64,000 nucleotides of DNA, from assembly GCF_037154085.1 (NCBI RefSeq), contig NZ_JBANRM010000001.1:62001-126000 (forward strand), given 5' to 3'. Both the position numbers and the translations under genes were made by a program. A model generated the notes under the pieces. The model was not told where the DNA came from, did no database searches, and saw nothing but the letters and a program-made list of their open reading frames with translations. Numbering within the stretch: the stretch's first letter is position 1; every line of letters starts with the position of its first letter. Positions 59,694-64,000 of the stretch are shown piece after piece. This DNA comes from Andeanibacterium fulvum. Lineage in GTDB: Bacteria > Pseudomonadota > Alphaproteobacteria > Sphingomonadales > Sphingomonadaceae.

Positions 59694-60372
59694 TGCCCAT
59701 CTCATGCCGGTGGTCCAGCTGACCAACCTCACCCGCAGCTTCGAGCAGGGCGGCGTGAAGATCGACGTTCTGCGCGGTGTGAACCTGACGATCCAGCCGG
59801 GCGAGATCGTGGCACTGCTGGGCCCCTCCGGCTCGGGCAAATCCACCATGCTTCAGGCTGTCGGCCTGCTGGAAGGCGGCTTTGGCGGGCGGATCGAGAT
59901 CGCGGGCACCAATGCCAGCGCGCTCCATGGCGATCAGCGCACGGCCCTGCGCCGCGACTATATCGGCTTTGTCTATCAGTTCCACCACCTGCTGCCCGAT
60001 TTCAACGCCCTGGAAAACGTCACTCTGCCGCAATTGGTGGCGGGCAAGGGCCGGGCGGAGGCAGAACAGCGCGCGCGCGAATTGCTCACCTCCTTAGGGC
60101 TGGGCGCGCGACTGGAACACCGGCCGAGCCAGCTTTCGGGCGGCGAACAGCAGCGCGTGGCAGTTGCCCGCGCGCTGGCCAATCGGCCCAGGGTCGTGCT
60201 GGCGGACGAACCGACCGGCAATCTCGACGAGACTACCGCCGACAAGGTGCTGGGCGAATTTGTGAAGCTGGTGCGCGGCGAAGGCAGTGCGGCGCTGGTC
60301 GCCACGCATAATGAGCGGCTCGCCATGGCGATGGACCGCGTGGTGCGCCTGCATGACGGCGTGCTGGAATAG
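59686..60372 (+). CDS. lolD: Lipoprotein-releasing ABC transporter ATP-binding subunit LolD
   Basis: This cytoplasmic ATPase drives the Lol permease. The 228-residue protein has Walker A GPSGSGKST (about residues 46-54), Q-loop VYQFHHLLPDFNALENV (the LLPDF is typical of LolD), ABC signature LSGGEQQRVAVARAL, Walker B VVLADEPTGNLD, and a His switch. The short N-terminal extension (MNNAHLMPV) overlaps lolC, so translation is coupled. Confidence 0.96.
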   Translation: MNNAHLMPVVQLTNLTRSFEQGGVKIDVLRGVNLTIQPGEIVALLGPSGSGKSTMLQAVGLLEGGFGGRIEIAGTNASALHGDQRTALRRDYIGFVYQFHHLLPDFNALENVTLPQLVAGKGRAEAEQRARELLTSLGLGARLEHRPSQLSGGEQQRVAVARALANRPRVVLADEPTGNLDETTADKVLGEFVKLVRGEGSAALVATHNERLAMAMDRVVRLHDGVLE

Positions 60373-60381
60373 GGCCTGAGA

Positions 60382-60405
60382 GGGAGCCTCCCGCAGGAGG
60401 CCCCC
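60382..60405. terminator. Hairpin between convergent lolD and the Yip1 gene
   Basis: GCCTCC and GGAGGC pair across CGCA, with extra G/C pairing outside (GGGA / CCCC). No clear T-run follows. It may stop transcripts from either side. Confidence 0.35.
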
Positions 60406-60420
60406 TTGCGGAATTTCGCC

Positions 60421-61038
60421 TTACAGCATCATGGATGGCGAAACGATCGCTGCCGCCACCATGTTGAGCACGATCGAGACGACGATCGCGACAAGAACGG
60501 TCACCGCAATATAGCCGCCCGCCTTGTCCTGCGGCACGTCCATCATCGGCGTAGCGCCCAGGAACAGCACATAGATGCTGTAGATGCCGCCCGCGATTGC
60601 GGCGATGGTGGCGAGCATCGGCACGATGCCGAGGAAGCCGGCAATCCATGCTGCGGTCAGCGAATAGGTGACCAGCTTGAAGGCCGATCCGAAATCGTCC
60701 TTGCCGCCGAATTTCGGGCTCAGGAAATTGGCGACGAAGCTGACCACGAACAGCGAGATCACCGATTGCACCAGGCCGGAAATCGCGATGCTCAGCGAGA
60801 AGCCGAGACTTGGCCGAAAGGTGACGATCACCGCGTTGTAGCCGAATAGCTGGCTGCCGATGAAGCTGCACACCGCACCGATGGCGATCAGTGGCAGGGC
60901 GTATTTGATCAGGATGCCCTGGACGTCGCCAGGTTCGGCCGCGACCTTTGGCCATTCTTCTTTGGGTTTCAGGATCATCGCCTTGGCGCGTGCAATGAGC
61001 GAGGCGGTATTCTCGGAACTCAACGGATTATCCGACAT
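60421..61038 (-). CDS. Yip1-family membrane protein
   Basis: This 205-residue polytopic protein has a cytoplasmic N-terminus (KPKEEWPKVAAEPG) of the kind seen before the Yip1 domain, then five hydrophobic spans. Small residues Gly and Ala are frequent in the helices. Bacterial Yip1 proteins have no assigned function; in eukaryotes the family binds Rab GTPases. It is divergent from dnaE, with about 130 bases between. Confidence 0.85.
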   Translation of the reverse strand: MSDNPLSSENTASLIARAKAMILKPKEEWPKVAAEPGDVQGILIKYALPLIAIGAVCSFIGSQLFGYNAVIVTFRPSLGFSLSIAISGLVQSVISLFVVSFVANFLSPKFGGKDDFGSAFKLVTYSLTAAWIAGFLGIVPMLATIAAIAGGIYSIYVLFLGATPMMDVPQDKAGGYIAVTVLVAIVVSIVLNMVAAAIVSPSMML

Positions 61039-61169
61039 GGCCAGTCTCCCCTCGGTAGCCGGGAGGCGAGTGGAACCTTTTTTGCGAGGAATCGCAAGCC
61101 GAAAGGCTTTTCCCCAACCTGCGGGGCAACGCCCTTGATCGGTCGCGTGCGGTTGCTACCTCTGTTTCC

Positions 61170-64000
61170 ATGGCATTCGCTCCCTTCGTTCCTCTGCGGG
61201 TCTTTTCGTCCTTCTCCATGCTGGAGGGGGCAATCGATCCCAAGGCCATCGCCAAGCTGGCGAAGGAGCGGAAGTTTCCCGCCATCGCGATCTGCGACCG
61301 CAACGGGCTGTACGGCACGGTCGCCTTTGCCGGGGCCTGCCGCGAGCAGGGCGTGCAGCCGATCATCGGCACGCTGCTGGGAGTCATTCGCGAAGACGGG
61401 AAGCAGGTCGATTACCTGCCGCTTTTCGCGCAGGACGAAGCCGGGTGGAACAGCCTGTGCCACCTCGTCAGCCGCGCCCATCTCGACCGCCCGCTGGAGC
61501 TTGAGCCGCATGTCACTTTCGCCGATCTGGCCGGGCACAATGCCGGGCTGATCGCGCTGACCGGCGCCGGGGAAGGGGCGATGGCGCGCCTGTTCGCGGA
61601 TGGAAAGGCAGAGGCCGCGTGGGAATATGGTCAGGCGCTGGAGGAGTTCTTCCCCGGCCGCCTCTATATCGAACTCGCCCGGCGCAGCGATCCGGTGGAA
61701 GAAGCGGCCGAGGATGCGCTGGTGGATTACGCCTATGCGCGCGGCCTGCCGCTGGTCGCCACCAACCCCGCCAATTTTGCCGAGCCGGCTTTCCACGCGG
61801 CGCATGACGCGATGCTCTGCATTGCGCACTCCACTCAGATCGATGCGCCGGACCGGCCGCGTTCCGCCCCCGAAGCCTTCGTGAAGTCGGCGGAGCTGAT
61901 GGAGGAGGAATTCGTGGACCTCCCCGAGGCGCTGGCCAATACCCTCACCATCGCGCGCCGCTGCGCCGTCTCTCCGCCCAAGCGCAAGCCGATCCTGCCC
62001 AGCCTCGCCGGCGACAAGGAAGGCGAGGCACGGATGATGGCGGAAGACGCGCGCCGGGGCCTTGCCGCTCGGCTCGCGCCTTACGAGGACCTCACGGAAG
62101 AACAGCGCAAGGTCTATGACGAGCGCCTCGAATTCGAGATCGACGTCATCAACCGCATGGGCTTCGGCGGCTACTTCCTGATCGTTGCCGACTTCATCAA
62201 ATGGGCCAAGGAAAACGGCATTCCGGTGGGGCCGGGGCGCGGTTCCGGTGCAGGCTCGCTGGTGGCCTGGGCACTGACGATCACCGATCTCGACCCGATC
62301 AAGCTGGGCCTGCTGTTCGAACGCTTCCTGAACCCGGAACGCGTTTCCATGCCCGACTTCGATATCGACTTCTGCGAAACGCGGCGCGGCGAAGTGATCC
62401 GCTATGTGCAACAGAAATACGGGCACGATCACGTCGCCCAGATCATCACATTCGGTAAGCTCAAGGCGCGCGCGGTGCTGCGCGATACGGGCCGCATCCT
62501 GCAGATGAGCTATGGCCATGTGGACCGGCTGTGCAAGATGGTGCCCAACCATCCCACCGATCCCTGGCCGCTGCCCCGCGCGCTGAACGGTGTGGCCGAG
62601 TTCAAGCGCGAGTACGATGCCGATCCGGATGTGAAGCGGCTGATCGATCTGGCGATGCAGCTGGAAGGCTTCCCGCGCAATTCCTCCACCCATGCCGCGG
62701 GCGTGGTGATCGGCGACCGGCCGCTGGCGCAATTGGTGCCGCTCTATCGCGATCCGCGTTCGGACATGCCGGTGACGCAGTTCGACATGAAGTTTGTCGA
62801 GGATTCCGGGCTGGTGAAGTTCGACTTCCTCGGCCTCAAGACGCTGTCGGTGCTGCGCAAGGCGGTGGACCTGCTCGCTCGGCGCGGGATCGAGGTCAAT
62901 CTCGATACGCTGCCGTGGGACGACAAACAGGTTTACGAACTGCTCCAGCGGGGTGACACGGTGGGCGTGTTCCAGCTGGAATCGGAAGGCATGCGGCGCA
63001 CGCTGGCGGCAGTGAAGCCGACCAATTTCGGCGACATCATCGCGCTCGTCTCGCTCTATCGCCCCGGCCCGATGGATAACATCCCGCTGTTCGGGAAGCG
63101 CAAGAATGGCGAGGCGGAAATCGAATATCCGCATCCCAAGCTGGAAGGTATCCTGTCCGAAACCTACGGCATCTTCGTCTATCAGGAACAGGTGATGCAG
63201 GCTGCGCAGATCCTCGCCGGCTACTCGCTCGGCGATGCAGACCTTCTGCGCCGCGCCATGGGCAAGAAGATCCAGGCCGAGATGGACACGCAGCGCGCCC
63301 GCTTCGTGGAAGGGTGCAAGGAGGTCTCCGGCATCGAGAAGGGCAAGGCCAACGAGCTGTTCGACTTGATCGACAAGTTCGCCGGCTATGGCTTCAACAA
63401 GTCCCACGCGGCGGCCTATGCGCTGCTGTCTTACCAGACGGCATGGCTCAAGACCCATTACCCGCATGAATTCTATGCGGCCTCCATGTGCTTCGACATG
63501 CACCAGTCCGAAAAGCTCTCGGTCTTCGTGGACGATATGCGCCGCAACAAGATCGAGGTCGCCGGGCCGGATGTGAACATGTCGGAGGCCGAGTTCTCGG
63601 TCGACCAGACGCATGAGGGGCACGCTGTGCGCTATGCGCTGGCCGGTATCCGCAATGTCGGCGAGAAGGCGATGGATGCGCTGGTGGCGGAGCGGGAGGC
63701 GAACGGGCCCTTCGAGAGCCTGGAAGACCTGTTCCGGCGCATGCCGCCGGGCGCGATGAACCGCCGCCAGCTGGAAGGTCTGGCGGGCGCGGGCGCCTTC
63801 GATTGCCTCGAGCCGAACCGCGCCAAGGTGCTCGCCAATGCGGACATATTGCTGGCCGTGACCGATGCCGCCAATCGCGAGCGCGAGAGCGGGCAGGCCG
63901 GGCTGTTCGGCGGCGGGGATCATCAGGAACAGGCTCTGCGCCTCGTCGATACTCCCGCTTGGCCCAAGGCCGAACAGATGGCCAAGGAGCGGGAGAATTT
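61170..64000 (+). CDS. dnaE: DNA polymerase III alpha subunit (partial, runs off the window)
   Basis: This is the replicative C-family polymerase. ATG 61170 opens a frame that stays open to the end of the window (943 residues visible of about 1150-1200). The catalytic triad region is present: MPDFDIDFCETRRGEVIRY (two Asp) and FDFLGLKTL (third Asp). The finger segment GPGRGSGAGSLVAW is also present. The N-terminal PHP domain has lost its first metal ligands (FVPLRVFSSFS where FVHLRVHSxYS is usual). It lies downstream of lolC-lolD, a common alphaproteobacterial order. Confidence 0.95.
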   Translation, partial: MAFAPFVPLRVFSSFSMLEGAIDPKAIAKLAKERKFPAIAICDRNGLYGTVAFAGACREQGVQPIIGTLLGVIREDGKQVDYLPLFAQDEAGWNSLCHLVSRAHLDRPLELEPHVTFADLAGHNAGLIALTGAGEGAMARLFADGKAEAAWEYGQALEEFFPGRLYIELARRSDPVEEAAEDALVDYAYARGLPLVATNPANFAEPAFHAAHDAMLCIAHSTQIDAPDRPRSAPEAFVKSAELMEEEFVDLPEALANTLTIARRCAVSPPKRKPILPSLAGDKEGEARMMAEDARRGLAARLAPYEDLTEEQRKVYDERLEFEIDVINRMGFGGYFLIVADFIKWAKENGIPVGPGRGSGAGSLVAWALTITDLDPIKLGLLFERFLNPERVSMPDFDIDFCETRRGEVIRYVQQKYGHDHVAQIITFGKLKARAVLRDTGRILQMSYGHVDRLCKMVPNHPTDPWPLPRALNGVAEFKREYDADPDVKRLIDLAMQLEGFPRNSSTHAAGVVIGDRPLAQLVPLYRDPRSDMPVTQFDMKFVEDSGLVKFDFLGLKTLSVLRKAVDLLARRGIEVNLDTLPWDDKQVYELLQRGDTVGVFQLESEGMRRTLAAVKPTNFGDIIALVSLYRPGPMDNIPLFGKRKNGEAEIEYPHPKLEGILSETYGIFVYQEQVMQAAQILAGYSLGDADLLRRAMGKKIQAEMDTQRARFVEGCKEVSGIEKGKANELFDLIDKFAGYGFNKSHAAAYALLSYQTAWLKTHYPHEFYAASMCFDMHQSEKLSVFVDDMRRNKIEVAGPDVNMSEAEFSVDQTHEGHAVRYALAGIRNVGEKAMDALVAEREANGPFESLEDLFRRMPPGAMNRRQLEGLAGAGAFDCLEPNRAKVLANADILLAVTDAANRERESGQAGLFGGGDHQEQALRLVDTPAWPKAEQMAKEREN

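Noticed and set aside
61020..63923. 967-residue open frame on the minus strand opposite dnaE
   Set aside because: Composition is rich in His, Arg, Gln and Gly and shows no motif. It is the mirror of a high-GC coding gene, whose plus-strand product is clearly DnaE.

Overview
The window reads as core chromosome of a high-GC alphaproteobacterium, most likely of the order Sphingomonadales (Sphingomonas, Novosphingobium or Erythrobacter type). The reasons are the strong G/C preference at third codon positions, the gene order ahcY-divL-tsaE-amgK-murU-addB-addA-trxA, the lolC-lolD-dnaE order, AddAB rather than RecBCD, Flp pilins, and several families of short palindromic intergenic repeats of a kind common in sphingomonads. 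Genus assignment is inference; no rRNA lies in the window. I see no prophage, insertion sequence, CRISPR array or conjugative module.

Layout. 1-3300: the end of an unknown gene, a secreted TonB-like protein, and a tightly overlapping lepB-rnc-era operon on the minus strand. 3480-13600: mainly metabolism on the plus strand (pgi, ybaK, gor, pccB, an enoyl-CoA hydratase, bioB, metY), with ygiD on the minus strand and an AT-richer unknown gene inserted after pccB. Palindromic repeats sit in three of these gaps. 13590-16880: a peptide transporter, then aroB and aroK, on the minus strand. 16970-22380: a small membrane protein, a 611-residue exported protein, xerD, accA and a lipoprotein M48 protease. 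22480-25510: two orphan Flp pilins, mutT, tRNA-Arg(ACG), a hemerythrin-like protein, folE and a peroxiredoxin. 25690-39150: ahcY, then a chain of six genes joined by overlapping stop and start codons: divL (a histidine-kinase relative with Tyr in place of the phosphoacceptor His), tsaE, amgK, murU, addB and addA; then trxA. 39180-45220: a HisN-type phosphatase overlapping argJ on the minus strand, two small exported proteins, and secA. 45290-50650: an SMP-30 lactonase, an MFS exporter, an exported methyltransferase, tRNA-Asn(GTT), nadK and a c-di-GMP phosphodiesterase. 50670-64000: mfd, sdhE, a host-attachment-family gene, recG, an exported CxxC protein, lolC-lolD, a Yip1 protein, and dnaE running off the right edge.

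Functional themes. DNA repair and recombination genes are dense (addAB, mfd, recG, xerD, mutT, dnaE). Envelope biogenesis and recycling are covered by lepB, secA, lolCD, amgK-murU and the M48 lipoprotein. Cell-cycle and second-messenger control are represented by divL and the EAL protein. Biotin and acyl-CoA metabolism cluster around pccB, bioB and accA. The most notable observations are the DivL-type tyrosine, xerD having no canonical start codon where its conserved N-terminus is encoded, loss of PHP metal-ligand histidines in DnaE, and four distinct families of palindromic repeats.
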